The notes: generated by a model from the letters alone, not told the origin. 64,000 nt of DNA from Arcticibacter pallidicorallinus (GCF_003002875.1 NZ_PVTH01000008.1:1-64000); one strand, 5' to 3'; counted from the stretch's first letter, positions 33,909-44,320 are shown. Numbers and translations are program-made.

Positions 33909-35433
33909 CGAAACCGCCAATTCTGTAAAGACCCCGAATGAATTATTGCCTCCTGAACTCCAGAAACTATCTGTAGTCGAAAAAATCGGCTATAGCTTGG
34001 GAGATCTCGCTGCGAATCTTATTTTCCAGACACTGATGGCCTTCCTGGCTTTCTTTTATACGGATATATATAAGATACCCCCTGCTGCTGCTAGTCTGGT
34101 AATTTTGATCGGTGGTATAGTGGGTGCCTTTTTTAATCTGGCGATGGGCGCAATCGCGGACAGGACCAATACCCGCTGGGGCAAGTTCCGGCCATGGATA
34201 TTGTGGACCGCTATTCCTTTTGGTGTGATTTCACTACTTGCTTTTTCCACACCGAATTTTAATGAGAATGGTAAGATCGCGTATGCGTTCATCACTTACT
34301 TTTTACTTGTGCTTGTTTATTCAGCCAATAACCTGCCCTACTCAGCACTGAGCGGTGTATTGACGGGGAGTATGAAAGAGCGAAACAGCCTGGCTTCTTA
34401 TCGTTTTACCGCGGTAATGGTGGCACAGTTTATCATCCAGGTACTATTGCTTCCTTTGGCACTCTCGCTGGGCGACGGGGATAAGGCTAATGGATTTGAA
34501 AAGGTGATGCTGGTATTCGCAATAACAGGAGTTATTTGCTTCATTATCACGTTCTTCACTACGAGGGAAAGAGTAATACCGGCGAAAGAACAGAAAACCC
34601 CGATCTTACAGGATCTGGCTGACCTTTCGAAGAACAAGCCCTGGATCATCATGCTTGTCCTCACGATATTGGTATTTATCACGCTTGCGACAAGGGGGGG
34701 GATGAACATCTTCTATTTCAAATATTACCTTACAGAAGCTAGTCAGGTGCAGTTCCTGGAGCTGATAGGATTTGAAGGCATCATTGCCTGGCTCGGTACG
34801 ATATTTACACCTGAAGCATTTACGGAATTCTCGAAATCAGATAATGCGCCGTATGCGGTTGCGAGTTTAAGCAGCGCATTGAGTACCATATCGATGATCG
34901 TGGGTATCGCCTTTTCCAAGCCGCTTGCGGATAGATTTGGAAAACGGAACATCTTCGGATGGTTTCTGACAGCATCGGCAATCACTTTAATTGCCCTCAA
35001 TTTCCTATCACCAACTGCTGTAATATCGGTATTTGTTGCCCAGATTTGCTTCGGTTTCCTGTACGGTATTACGACTCCTTTACTGTGGACGATGATCGCA
35101 GACGTTGCTGACTATAGTGAGTGGAAAAATAACCGGAGGGCGACGGCTATCATATTTTCGGCCATGATCTTTGGTCTGAAAGTGGGTTTGAGCGTCGGCG
35201 GAGCGCTTTCCGCCTGGTTGCTTGGCGTATTTGGCTACATACCTGATGCGGCGGTACAACCAGAATCTGCAACAACTGGTATCCGGCTGCTGATGAGCGT
35301 AATTCCGGGCTTGATATTTTTAACAGCGGCATCCCTGCTATTCTGGTATCCGATCCGTAAAGAGACCGAAGTCGAGATAGAAAGGGATCTCGCGGCGCGA
35401 CGCTCCAAATATGCAGCTGACCAAGTAGTTTAA
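33892..35433 (+). CDS. GPH-family sugar:cation symporter (MFS)
   Basis: This 513-residue protein has 12 predicted helices and the GPH signature region NLAMGAIADRTNTRWGKFRP, followed by WILWTAIPFG, and YSANNLPYSALSGVLTGSMK. The C-terminal half contains LLWTMIADVADYSEWKNNRR, another GPH hallmark. Relatives XynP, XynT and YicJ import xylosides or pentosides with H+ or Na+. The gene overlaps GH10 by 17 bases and precedes a cytoplasmic GH43, so xylo-oligosaccharides are the likely cargo. A long insertion between helices 6 and 7 (VQFLELIGFEGIIAWLGTIF) is seen. Confidence 0.9.
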   Translation: MESSTSETANSVKTPNELLPPELQKLSVVEKIGYSLGDLAANLIFQTLMAFLAFFYTDIYKIPPAAASLVILIGGIVGAFFNLAMGAIADRTNTRWGKFRPWILWTAIPFGVISLLAFSTPNFNENGKIAYAFITYFLLVLVYSANNLPYSALSGVLTGSMKERNSLASYRFTAVMVAQFIIQVLLLPLALSLGDGDKANGFEKVMLVFAITGVICFIITFFTTRERVIPAKEQKTPILQDLADLSKNKPWIIMLVLTILVFITLATRGGMNIFYFKYYLTEASQVQFLELIGFEGIIAWLGTIFTPEAFTEFSKSDNAPYAVASLSSALSTISMIVGIAFSKPLADRFGKRNIFGWFLTASAITLIALNFLSPTAVISVFVAQICFGFLYGITTPLLWTMIADVADYSEWKNNRRATAIIFSAMIFGLKVGLSVGGALSAWLLGVFGYIPDAAVQPESATTGIRLLMSVIPGLIFLTAASLLFWYPIRKETEVEIERDLAARRSKYAADQVV

Positions 35434-35460
35434 CAGTATTTTCTAACAAAATTTAATAAT

Positions 35461-36489
35461 ATGCCTGAAGATAACATTGACCACATTGACTTTGAAGAAT
35501 TAAACGCGTCAGCGATTTCCAGCCCTCTGGTTAAGCATATCTATACAGCAGACCCTTCAGCTCACGTCTTCGAAGGAAAGATTTACATCTACCCTTCTCA
35601 TGACGTTGATGCGGGAGAAGCTTTCGACGATTTAGGAAGTCACTTCGCCATGGAGGATTATCATGTACTGTCTATGGATAGTCCGGAAGGTGAAGTTACC
35701 GATCATGGCATGGCTTTGCATGTGAATGACGTACCCTGGGCAGAGCGACAGATGTGGGCTCCTGATGCTGCACATAAGGACGGAACATATTATCTGTATT
35801 TCCCCGCAAAAAAGGCTGATAACATCTTTCAGATCGGTGTAGCGACAAGCAGCTCGCCGGCGGGTCCTTTCGTTCCCGAACCGGAAGCTATTGAGGGAAG
35901 CTATTCCATTGACCCTGCGGTTTTCCAGGATGATGACGGGAAGTATTACATGTATTTCGGCGGTATTTGGGGCGGACAGCTTCAGCACTACCGCGACAAT
36001 CAGTATGATACCGCTTATGCGGAACCTGAAGCGCACGAAGTCGCTCTGGGCCCGCGGGTTGCCCTACTGACTGATGATATGAAGCAGTTTGCGGAACCTG
36101 TTAAAGAGCTCGTCATAACGGATGAAGACGGGAATCCGCTTTTAGCGGGGGACAATAGCCGCCGGTTTTTTGAAGCTGCCTGGGTGTATAAACACAACGG
36201 CAAATATTACTTCACCTATTCTACCGGCGATACGCATCTGATCTGTTATGCGATAGGAGACAGTCCGTATGGGCCGTTTAAATATACAGGAGTAATTCTT
36301 GAGCCTGTTGTTGGATGGACCTCCCATCATTCGGTAGTCGAATTCCAAGGCACTTGGTATTTATTCTATCATGACTCATCCCTGTCAAGCGGGGTTACTC
36401 ACCTTCGCTCCATAAAGATGACCCCTCTCATTCATAATGAAGATGGCACGATTCAGACAATAGTTCCTTACAAACAAAAAAACGCGTAA
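35461..36489 (+). CDS. Cytoplasmic GH43 (beta-xylosidase/alpha-L-arabinofuranosidase)
   Basis: This 342-residue protein has no signal peptide. The five-bladed propeller catalytic triad is visible: base Asp in IYTADPSAHVFEGKIYIY, pKa-modulating Asp in YSIDPAVFQDDDGKYYMYFG and acid Glu in RRFFEAAWVYKHNGKYYFTY. The late His in TSHHSVVEFQGTWYLFYHDS is also present. It would split imported xylo-oligosaccharides after the symporter encoded just upstream (27-base gap). This is a single-domain GH43 of the subfamily-1 kind, by length and motif. Confidence 0.9.
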   Translation: MPEDNIDHIDFEELNASAISSPLVKHIYTADPSAHVFEGKIYIYPSHDVDAGEAFDDLGSHFAMEDYHVLSMDSPEGEVTDHGMALHVNDVPWAERQMWAPDAAHKDGTYYLYFPAKKADNIFQIGVATSSSPAGPFVPEPEAIEGSYSIDPAVFQDDDGKYYMYFGGIWGGQLQHYRDNQYDTAYAEPEAHEVALGPRVALLTDDMKQFAEPVKELVITDEDGNPLLAGDNSRRFFEAAWVYKHNGKYYFTYSTGDTHLICYAIGDSPYGPFKYTGVILEPVVGWTSHHSVVEFQGTWYLFYHDSSLSSGVTHLRSIKMTPLIHNEDGTIQTIVPYKQKNA

Positions 36490-36504
36490 CAAGAAGTTGT
36501 ACTA

Positions 36505-38451
36505 ATGAAAATTTTTATTCTCGCAGCAATTCAATGCTTGTTGCTATCAACTGTTATTGCTCAGGAGGCTGTGATCTCGAGTCCGGACAAACATCTGAAG
36601 CTTAACGTTTACATTCAAGATGGAAAACCAACTTATTCCGTCACTTACAAAGAAAAAGCAATGCTGGAGCAATCTCCTCTTGGTCTGAAGACCAATGAAG
36701 GAGACTTTAGTTCCGGGATGACTTATCTAAACAAAAAAGAGGGCACTGTAAATAAAAAATACAGTCAGGATAGGATAAAGCAATCAGAGATTGAATATAC
36801 TGCCAACAGCCTCACCTGTACATTTGAGAACGCACAGAAGAAAAAACTCAATATCGTATTCCAGGTAAGTAATAACGATGTCGCTTTCCGGTATGAGTTA
36901 CCTTCTTGGGGAGAAAGGATGTCCTGTGTCGTGGAAAGTGAAAGTACGGGATTTAAGTTTCCCGCTACGACAACGACTTTCCTGTCACCGGTGATGAGCC
37001 CTATGACTGGTTTCGCAAGAACGGCACCGAGCTATGAAAGCTCATATTCTGCAGATGCTCCAATGGCGAGGAACAATAGGCACGATAGAGGATATGTCTT
37101 TCCGGGACTTTTCCGGTTAGCCAATAACGGATGGGTGCTATTGTCGGAAACCGGGGTTAGCAGTCTATATTGTGCATCGCACCTTAGCGAATATTCAAAA
37201 GACGGAGTCTATACCATTGAGTATCCAAATATGAAGGAGAACAATGGATTCGGGAGTTCGGGAGCTGCTATCTCCCTTCCTGGGGCGACACCATGGAGAA
37301 CGATTACCCTGGGTGAAGACTTAAAACCTATCGTTGAAACCACTATTCCTTTTGACGTAGTCGATCCTTTGTATGAGCCGTCTCAGAAGTATAAGTTGGG
37401 ACGTTCGACCTGGAGTTGGATCGTGTGGCAGGACGCCAGTATGAACTACGAAGACCAGGTGAAATACATCGACCTGGCTGCCTCTCTGAAGTATGAGTAC
37501 ATTCTTATAGATGCGCTTTGGGATACGAACATCGGTAAAGAGAAAATGGCCGAATTAATCAAATACGCCAATTCCAAAGGTGTGGATGTATTTCTTTGGT
37601 ATAACTCCAACGGTTCCTTCAATGATGCTCCTCAAGGGCCTAGAAACAAAATGAACACCGCGATCGCGAGGAAAAAGGAGATGAAGTGGTTACAGGACGT
37701 AGGCGTCAAGGGTCTGAAAGTTGATTTCTTTGGAGGCGACAAACAGGAGACTATGCGTTTGTATGAAGATATCTTATCTGACGGTAACGACCACGGCTTA
37801 ATGATCATTTTCCACGGAGCTACCTTACCGAGGGGCTGGGAAAGAATGTATCCTAACTTCGTAGGAAGTGAAGCTGTTGTGGCGTCTGAGATGCTTATTT
37901 TCGTTCAGGGTGTGCGCGAGTCGGAAGCCTATAACGCAACCTTACACCCCTTCATAAGGAACACTGTGGGAAGCATGGAGTTTGGCGGAACCTTTCTGAA
38001 TAAATATTTGGTTAAAAGCAACCAAGACAAAAATAAACGTCTGACAACTGATGCTTTTCAACTGGCTACGGCAGTATTGTTCCAGAATCCGGTGCAAGTG
38101 TTTGCCCTTACACCGAATAATTTGACAGACGCTCCTGCCTTTGAAATTGATTTCATGAAGCAAGTGCCCACTACCTGGGATGAGACACTCTATATTGACG
38201 GGTATCCGGGCAAGTATTGTGTTATAGCCCGACGCCATGGAAACGACTGGTATATAGCCGGCGCCAATGCAGAAAAGCAGGTATTGAAGAAAAAGATCAA
38301 GCTGCCCATGCTAGCGGGAAAGAAGGTTCGCCTATATGGTGACGATAAAAACAAGGAGCCTTACACCAAAGTAATTGAGATAAAGAAAGGTGGAGAGTTG
38401 GAGATTGAAATGCAGCCTTCAGGCGGATTTGTCTTAGCACCTGTCAAATAA
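36505..38451 (+). CDS. GH97 glycoside hydrolase, exported, retaining type
   Basis: This 648-residue protein has a signal peptide (MKIFILAAIQCLLLSTVIAQ). An N-terminal beta-sandwich of ~260 residues (SSPDKHLKLNVYIQDGKPTY) precedes the barrel with GRSTWSWIVWQDASMNYEDQ, YILIDALWD and the nucleophile Asp407 in VKGLKVDFFGGDKQE, then GSEAVVASEM. Retaining GH97 enzymes (alpha-galactosidase-like) use this Asp. The inverting SusB alpha-glucosidases use Glu in another place. In this xylan operon it might remove an alpha-linked side sugar such as galactose. It is the last gene of the operon and is followed by a terminator. Confidence 0.88.
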   Translation: MKIFILAAIQCLLLSTVIAQEAVISSPDKHLKLNVYIQDGKPTYSVTYKEKAMLEQSPLGLKTNEGDFSSGMTYLNKKEGTVNKKYSQDRIKQSEIEYTANSLTCTFENAQKKKLNIVFQVSNNDVAFRYELPSWGERMSCVVESESTGFKFPATTTTFLSPVMSPMTGFARTAPSYESSYSADAPMARNNRHDRGYVFPGLFRLANNGWVLLSETGVSSLYCASHLSEYSKDGVYTIEYPNMKENNGFGSSGAAISLPGATPWRTITLGEDLKPIVETTIPFDVVDPLYEPSQKYKLGRSTWSWIVWQDASMNYEDQVKYIDLAASLKYEYILIDALWDTNIGKEKMAELIKYANSKGVDVFLWYNSNGSFNDAPQGPRNKMNTAIARKKEMKWLQDVGVKGLKVDFFGGDKQETMRLYEDILSDGNDHGLMIIFHGATLPRGWERMYPNFVGSEAVVASEMLIFVQGVRESEAYNATLHPFIRNTVGSMEFGGTFLNKYLVKSNQDKNKRLTTDAFQLATAVLFQNPVQVFALTPNNLTDAPAFEIDFMKQVPTTWDETLYIDGYPGKYCVIARRHGNDWYIAGANAEKQVLKKKIKLPMLAGKKVRLYGDDKNKEPYTKVIEIKKGGELEIEMQPSGGFVLAPVK

Positions 38452-38484
38452 AACACCGGTAGATAGAAAATACCGGCAAATGAA

Positions 38485-38519
38485 AAAGCCCCTGGTATCG
38501 TTGAATATCAGGGGCTTTT
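38485..38519. terminator. Bidirectional intrinsic terminator between convergent GH97 and GH43 genes
   Basis: AAGCCCCTGGTAT pairs with ATATCAGGGGCTT with one or two mismatches, flanked by A4-5 on the left and T4 on the right. It serves both strands. A smaller CCGGTA/TACCGG hairpin lies just upstream (38456-38477). Confidence 0.85.
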
Positions 38520-38540
38520 CTATGCGTTAACCGCTAGGCA

Positions 38541-40109
38541 TTAACGGATGGATATCTTATCACTTATCCGGAAATAATCGAAGTCTGCATAACCTCCGGT
38601 AGTCTTGGTTGCATAGTTGAACAGCCCGAACCTGTATCCCATAAAGTGAGGCATGGTATAAGACATCTTAAGCTCAGAACCAATTAAATTCCATGTTTTA
38701 CCGTCGAGACTATAGTAAAACCAGGCTTTATCTGCCCTTTGCTTGAAGTCACACTCCGCTTTAAGATATATTGTTTTCTGTGTTAATGGGATCTTCTGAG
38801 ACGCTGTAACCTTACTTCCCTTGCCTTGCACCATTACGATGGACTTAACTCCGTTTTCTGATTGCACACCTACCCATCCATAGTCCCTTTGAAGCAGTAT
38901 GAGTCCGGCACAATCACCATCTTTCATACTGGAAACATCTAGGGCTGTTATTGCGGACGACTCTGGTCCGAAAGTCCGCTGAGTTAACGTATTGCGCGCC
39001 ATCAGAACACCGCTGTCAAGTCGCCCGGTAGTCAATCTAAGATAGCCTTTGCGCTGTGTCACAGACCACAGGCTATTCACAGGATTGTGATTCCATTGCC
39101 AAACTAATGGGAGAGCCCGGTCATTCTTCGCTCTGGTAAACTCGTCGGAAGCAACAATACCTGGAGAAAGTCCCTTGCTTGCCGGCAGATCCAGCACTTC
39201 GGGAACTTTACCATTCACTCCTAACACCGGCCAGCCGTCTTCCCACTTCACAGGAACAAGGTATGGAATACGACCTACTGCTCCATAGTCGCGGAAAAGG
39301 TAAGAGTACCAGGTACCATCGGGTCTGTCAATCAAGCCTCCCTGCGCAACTCCAAGATCCTGCAGAGCCACCCTTCCCTCCCAGGGACCGGTGAGTTTAT
39401 CTGCCCGGTGTATCACCACTGTCCGCATTCCGCCACTTGGCCAGGTAATATTGAAAAGGTAGTACTTCCCATTTACTTTGAAGAGTTGGGAACCCTCGCC
39501 GAGGCCACTATTTCCGACTGTCTTGCTCGGCTCTGTGGAGTCCTTAATAATGATCTGATTCACGCCACCTTCTTTGATGCCTGAGAGATCGTCTTTTAGT
39601 TCGACAAGCCTCAATTCTCTGTTGCCGTAAATCATATATGCTTTACCGTCGTTGTCAAAGAAGAGGGAATGGTCATGCAGGGAAGGGCTAAAAGCGATTT
39701 CTTTCCAGGGGCCCTTCTCGATGTCCTTCGTGGTGTAGATATGCGTTTTGCCACTTGTAGCAGCGAACGTAGAGACATAAAAAGTACCGTTATGGTGCCG
39801 TATGCTGCTGGCCCAAGAACCTCTTCCATAAGTGGACTTCCCATTGTTGAGGTTCATGTCGTCATTGTCTACCAGGGTATCATAGGCGTAACTGACCATC
39901 GTCCAGTTCACCAGGTCTTTCGACTTCATGATGGGTACGCCCGGACTCATGTGCATGGTTGTGCTACTCATGTAGTAGGTGTCTCCGACACGAATTATGG
40001 CGATGTCCGGAACGTCTGCGTGGATAATCGGATTTTTAGCCTGCTGTGCAACTGAACTGTAACTGGCGAACAGTATCAAAGTAAGCAGGCTCAATAAGAA
40101 TTTATTCAT
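38541..40109 (-). CDS. Exported GH43 with C-terminal beta-sandwich domain
   Basis: The ATG at 40109 starts a signal peptide (MNKFLLSLLTLILFASYSSV followed by AQQ); the frame extends eight codons upstream to 40133 without signal character. The 522-residue enzyme has an N-terminal propeller with NPIIHADVPDIAIIRVGDTY (base Asp), LHDHSLFFDNDGKAYMIYGN and GNSGLGEGSQLFKVNGKYYL (acid Glu). The C-terminal ~200 residues form a concanavalin-like domain (SVTQRKGYLRLTTGRLDSGV). The layout fits GH43 beta-xylosidases/arabinofuranosidases of xylan loci. It lies 43 bases downstream of the HTCS gene. Confidence 0.9.
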   Translation of the reverse strand: MNKFLLSLLTLILFASYSSVAQQAKNPIIHADVPDIAIIRVGDTYYMSSTTMHMSPGVPIMKSKDLVNWTMVSYAYDTLVDNDDMNLNNGKSTYGRGSWASSIRHHNGTFYVSTFAATSGKTHIYTTKDIEKGPWKEIAFSPSLHDHSLFFDNDGKAYMIYGNRELRLVELKDDLSGIKEGGVNQIIIKDSTEPSKTVGNSGLGEGSQLFKVNGKYYLFNITWPSGGMRTVVIHRADKLTGPWEGRVALQDLGVAQGGLIDRPDGTWYSYLFRDYGAVGRIPYLVPVKWEDGWPVLGVNGKVPEVLDLPASKGLSPGIVASDEFTRAKNDRALPLVWQWNHNPVNSLWSVTQRKGYLRLTTGRLDSGVLMARNTLTQRTFGPESSAITALDVSSMKDGDCAGLILLQRDYGWVGVQSENGVKSIVMVQGKGSKVTASQKIPLTQKTIYLKAECDFKQRADKAWFYYSLDGKTWNLIGSELKMSYTMPHFMGYRFGLFNYATKTTGGYADFDYFRISDKISIR

Positions 40110-40176
40110 AATTATACATTTAAGGTTATACAATGAATTAGTAGGGGGCGAAGTCTAGAAAAACCCGCGTCCATAA

Positions 40177-43100
40177 TTATTTTTCGATAATCTGGATAGC
40201 CTTATCCCTGCGTTTGAGAGTGATATATTCAGACGGTAGCATATTAAACTTCGCTTTGAAGGCTCTGGCGAAATAATTCGGTGTAGCAAACCCTACCGAG
40301 TAACATATCTGGCCGACGTTCATATCACTCTTTTCGAGAAGCACTGCAGCTTTGTCTAATTTAACGGAACGGATAAACTCTACAGGAGTTTCCCCCGTCA
40401 TCTCAAGCACCTTAGAATACAGCGAACCTCTGCTCATACCCATATGTCTACTTAGTTCTTCAACAGAAAGCAGAGGACTGGTCAGGTTATCTTCAATATA
40501 CTGCAGTATTTTTTCTAAAAACTTTTCATTGTCAGACTCGACCACCGGCTCCGGTGTAAGCATCTTAATCTGCTTGCTGTATGCGCTCTTCAACTGCTGA
40601 CTTTGCGTGAGAAGATTGCGGATCTTGATATGCAGGATTTCGAAATTAAAAGGCTTTGTCATATAGTCACTGGCGCCCGTTCCCAGACCAATCAGCTGAT
40701 TATCCTCTCCGGCCAAAGCAGTTAGCAGAATAACCGGGATATGATTGGTTCGTTTATCAGCTTTGATCTTCTTACATAGTTCAGTTCCGGAAACATGTGG
40801 CATGCTAATGTCAGAAACAACCAGCTGCGGGTGGGTAGACAATACTTTCTGCCAACCATCTTTACCATTGCTGGCCTCTACTACCCGGTAATAAGCACTC
40901 AGATTATCCTTAAGATAAAACCTGAAATCCTCATTATCTTCGACTAAAAGAATGGTCGGTAATGCAGTGCTTGCTGCGATTTCCGGTAGTGAATTGTATT
41001 GCGTTTCTTCCTCGGTCTGGTCCTCGTCTACGATAGAAGCGTCCTGTATCTTGCTTAATGGTAAATGAACAATAAACGTGGATCCTTCTCCAGCGATGCT
41101 ATTCACCTGGATCGTACCTCCATGTAGTTTGACAAATTCTCTCGCGATAGATAGGCCAATTCCACTTCCCTGGTTTAGTACCGAGCCATCCGTCTCGGTC
41201 TGAAAAAACCGTTCGAAAATATGTTCTTGTTCCTCCGCTTTCATACCAATCCCCGAGTCTGAGAGACTAATCTGCAAGCCTTCAACTTCCTGAATCTTCA
41301 GCGAGATCTCCCCTCCTTCTAAGGTGAATTTGAAAGCATTAGATAGAAGATTAAAAAATATGCGTTCAATCTTATTGGCGTCAAAGGCAGTAAAATAAGA
41401 TCTGACCTCACTATTAAAGGAGAAATTTATTTTCTTCCTGTCTGCAAGATCTTTAAAAGATTCGGCTACCTCTCTAACAAAGACCACGAAGTCCTGCTCA
41501 GTGGCATGAAGCTTTTGTTCCTTTTCTTTGATGTTACGGAAATCGAGCAACTGATTGACGAGGTTAAGCAACCTGCGGCTGTTACGCTTGATCATTTGTA
41601 ACTGCTGGTTCCGCGGCGAATTCGTCTCCTGTTGTATCAACTGTTCCACAGGTCCAACAATTAAAGAGATCGGTGTCCGGAACTCATGACTCAGGTTTGT
41701 TAGAAATTTTATTTTAAGCTGATCAAATTCCCTGAGACGCTCCGATTCAAGCCTTTCCTGCTCTATCATCTGCTTCACCCTAAGGCGTTCCTGCTCTTGC
41801 GCAAACCGATCTTTAAGCTTACGGATTCCGGCGCGACGAACGTAAACCAAAATTGAACCAGCAACTAACAGATAGAACGCATACGCATAATACGTTAACC
41901 AAAACGGTGGATGAACGATTATCTTAACCGACTTAACAGGACTAGTCCACTCGTCTGTATCACTTGTTGCCTTTACATAAAAGACGTACTCCCCCGGATC
42001 CAGGTTGGTGTATATGGCGGTGTTCGACTTCCCCACCATATTCCATTCCTTGTCAAAATTCTCCAGTTTATAGGAATAGCGACTTTCATGAGGTGATGTA
42101 TAATTCAGGGCGACAAAGCTCAAAGAAAAGTTCTGTTTATAGTCGAGATTGATCACTTCTGCTACAGATATATGCTCCTTGATTGGCGAATCTTCTGAAG
42201 GCTTAACAGTTTGATTAGATATTTTCAACTCCGTCAATACAATCTTCGGAATACTTTTATTCGCGTAAAGATCTTTCGGATGGAAGTAGTTGAACCCGTC
42301 CGTCCCCCCAAAAAATAACCGGCCATCCGAAAGCCTTAGTCCGGCCCCTATCACAAATGGGCTACGTTGCACCCCGTTGTACGAAGAGTAATTTTTAAAA
42401 CGTTTCGTCGCCGGGTCGAAACTACTGATCCCTTTGTTGGTACTAACCCAGATTTTACCATTTTCATCTTCCATGACCTTGTAAACAACACCGTTTGCAA
42501 GTCCGTCTTCTTCAGAGAAGGTAACTATCTTATTAGCATTTTGATCATAAGAACTAAGACCCGTCGTAGTTCCTATCCATACCCGCCCATCTCGCGCGGC
42601 ATATATACAGTTGATAAAATCGTTGGGAAGATCCGTATTACCCTTGTTCATCAATTTCGTGTACCTGTTCAAGGGGTTATATACCGCAATGCCGGCCCCG
42701 TTAGATCCGATCCATATATTCCCTTCCGCATCCTCTTCAATTGCCCTGATATATCCATTCAACTGAATTCTATCCCTGCCAATTCCGACTCTGTTGAAAT
42801 GCACAAAAGTCTTGCTCTCGCCATCATAGCGATCTACACCCTGACCGTTGGTCCCTATCCAGACGTTCCCCCTACTGTCGGCCTTCATGCAAAATATATC
42901 ACTTCCGCTGATGTTGTCCGGTCCGTTTCCAGATTTTACATGTCGTGTTTGTCCGGTTTTAGTGTCTAAAATATACAGACCGTTCAAATATGTTCCAACC
43001 CAAACTTCAGATCCCCGCTTTTCCATCGCCAAGATAGACAAGGCGTTCGGAGCAGATTCTCCCAAAGAAATATGCCTGAAGATACCTGTTTCTGTATCGA

Positions 43101-44265
43101 ATAGGTTGAGACCTCCTCCATCTGTACCCACATACACGCGATTAGTCCCTGCTTCTACAAAAGAAGTCACTACAGAAGCGCTAAGGCCAGCCGGGTCGAA
43201 CCGGTTACTTTGTCTCAGATTAAAAAACGCCAGATTTCTGTCGTATTTATTCACACCTCCCCGAAACGTGGCGACCCAGAAAACCCCTTGTTTGTCGATG
43301 AATATCGATTTCACCGACTTGCCAATGAGGCTAAACCGGCTCCTGCCGTCATGTTCCACCCTGGAGATTTCACCTGTAGAAGGATTCAGGATATTTAATC
43401 CGTTTTCTGTTCCAATCCAGATCTTGCCATTGCGTTCAGAAGCGATGGTATATACGATGTTATTACTGAGGGAATTTTTGTCGATTGCCGAATGACGGTA
43501 GTTGACAAACTCTCTTCCGTTAGATTTTAAAAGACTTAAACCGTTATTCGTACCTACCCAAATATTTCCCTTAACGTCTTCCGATACGGCAGAAACGGAA
43601 GACCCGGATAAGCTTGAGGGATCTTCACTATGCAAAAAACGCTGTAGTATCCCCCCCCTTGGTTGGCAAACATACAGACCTCTTCTGGTTCCAAGCCACA
43701 TACGGTTGCGGCGGTCAAAAAACATGTTCATAATCGGCTGACTGCGAATAGCTTCACGGTCTTCCTTCTTTTTAAAATTGATGGGCGCCAAAAGTCCCGT
43801 TTTTGAACTCACAACATACAGACCACCATAGCCTGCTACCCAAATATCACCATATCCATCACCGCTGATAGCGGTGATGGCCATAGTTTTAGTTTCGCGG
43901 TAGTTTTTAAAAGAATCCGTTTTTCGGTTGTACAAAACAAGGCCAGACCCTGTCCCGATCCATAAGTTCCGGGAACGATCTTCATAAATAGCCAGGACCT
44001 CATTAGATGCGATGCTCGTAGAGTCATCACCTTTGTGACGGTAAACAGTAAACTTCTCACCGTCAAACCGATTCAGTCCATCATCGGAGCCGAACCACAT
44101 ATATCCAAAGCTATCCTTATGGATTATATTTACCACATTGGAAGACAACCCTTCCTTGCTACTGAGGTTCATAAAATTCAGGTTATTTTCCTGAGAGAAC
44201 ACTAGAGAGGGCAGCAGAAACAAGAGCAATAACCGGATTAACGATCCAGGGGTACTTGTAATCAT
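40177..44265 (-). CDS. Hybrid two-component system regulator (HTCS) for the xylan locus
   Basis: This single 1362-residue protein does sensing, phosphotransfer and DNA binding. It has a signal peptide (LIRLLLLFLLPSLVFSQENN) and two periplasmic propellers of Reg_prop repeats, about residues 30-690 (GYMWFGSDDGLNRFDG, NIWIGTNGQGVDRYDG). A Y_Y_Y domain at ~700-775 is followed by a membrane helix at ~787-806. Then come HisKA with His860 in TNLSHEFRTPISLIVGP, HATPase (SGIGLSIAREFVKLHGGTIQ), a receiver with Asp1152 in VVSDISMPHVSGTELCKK, and a C-terminal AraC HTH (ICYSVGFATPNYFARAFKAK). It should bind a xylan-derived oligosaccharide in the periplasm and activate the surrounding GH genes. Confidence 0.95.
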   Translation of the reverse strand: MITSTPGSLIRLLLLFLLPSLVFSQENNLNFMNLSSKEGLSSNVVNIIHKDSFGYMWFGSDDGLNRFDGEKFTVYRHKGDDSTSIASNEVLAIYEDRSRNLWIGTGSGLVLYNRKTDSFKNYRETKTMAITAISGDGYGDIWVAGYGGLYVVSSKTGLLAPINFKKKEDREAIRSQPIMNMFFDRRNRMWLGTRRGLYVCQPRGGILQRFLHSEDPSSLSGSSVSAVSEDVKGNIWVGTNNGLSLLKSNGREFVNYRHSAIDKNSLSNNIVYTIASERNGKIWIGTENGLNILNPSTGEISRVEHDGRSRFSLIGKSVKSIFIDKQGVFWVATFRGGVNKYDRNLAFFNLRQSNRFDPAGLSASVVTSFVEAGTNRVYVGTDGGGLNLFDTETGIFRHISLGESAPNALSILAMEKRGSEVWVGTYLNGLYILDTKTGQTRHVKSGNGPDNISGSDIFCMKADSRGNVWIGTNGQGVDRYDGESKTFVHFNRVGIGRDRIQLNGYIRAIEEDAEGNIWIGSNGAGIAVYNPLNRYTKLMNKGNTDLPNDFINCIYAARDGRVWIGTTTGLSSYDQNANKIVTFSEEDGLANGVVYKVMEDENGKIWVSTNKGISSFDPATKRFKNYSSYNGVQRSPFVIGAGLRLSDGRLFFGGTDGFNYFHPKDLYANKSIPKIVLTELKISNQTVKPSEDSPIKEHISVAEVINLDYKQNFSLSFVALNYTSPHESRYSYKLENFDKEWNMVGKSNTAIYTNLDPGEYVFYVKATSDTDEWTSPVKSVKIIVHPPFWLTYYAYAFYLLVAGSILVYVRRAGIRKLKDRFAQEQERLRVKQMIEQERLESERLREFDQLKIKFLTNLSHEFRTPISLIVGPVEQLIQQETNSPRNQQLQMIKRNSRRLLNLVNQLLDFRNIKEKEQKLHATEQDFVVFVREVAESFKDLADRKKINFSFNSEVRSYFTAFDANKIERIFFNLLSNAFKFTLEGGEISLKIQEVEGLQISLSDSGIGMKAEEQEHIFERFFQTETDGSVLNQGSGIGLSIAREFVKLHGGTIQVNSIAGEGSTFIVHLPLSKIQDASIVDEDQTEEETQYNSLPEIAASTALPTILLVEDNEDFRFYLKDNLSAYYRVVEASNGKDGWQKVLSTHPQLVVSDISMPHVSGTELCKKIKADKRTNHIPVILLTALAGEDNQLIGLGTGASDYMTKPFNFEILHIKIRNLLTQSQQLKSAYSKQIKMLTPEPVVESDNEKFLEKILQYIEDNLTSPLLSVEELSRHMGMSRGSLYSKVLEMTGETPVEFIRSVKLDKAAVLLEKSDMNVGQICYSVGFATPNYFARAFKAKFNMLPSEYITLKRRDKAIQIIEK

Positions 44266-44320
44266 AAAAATAAAGCCAGATCTAACTAAAGATTGTATAT
44301 GTTGCTAAGCTCTTAAACCA

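Noticed and set aside
42367-43495. Two long plus-strand ORFs (200 and 215 codons) inside the HTCS gene
   Set aside because: They are antisense to the well-supported Reg_prop repeats and their products have no domain character; repeats in the sense strand keep the antisense frame open.
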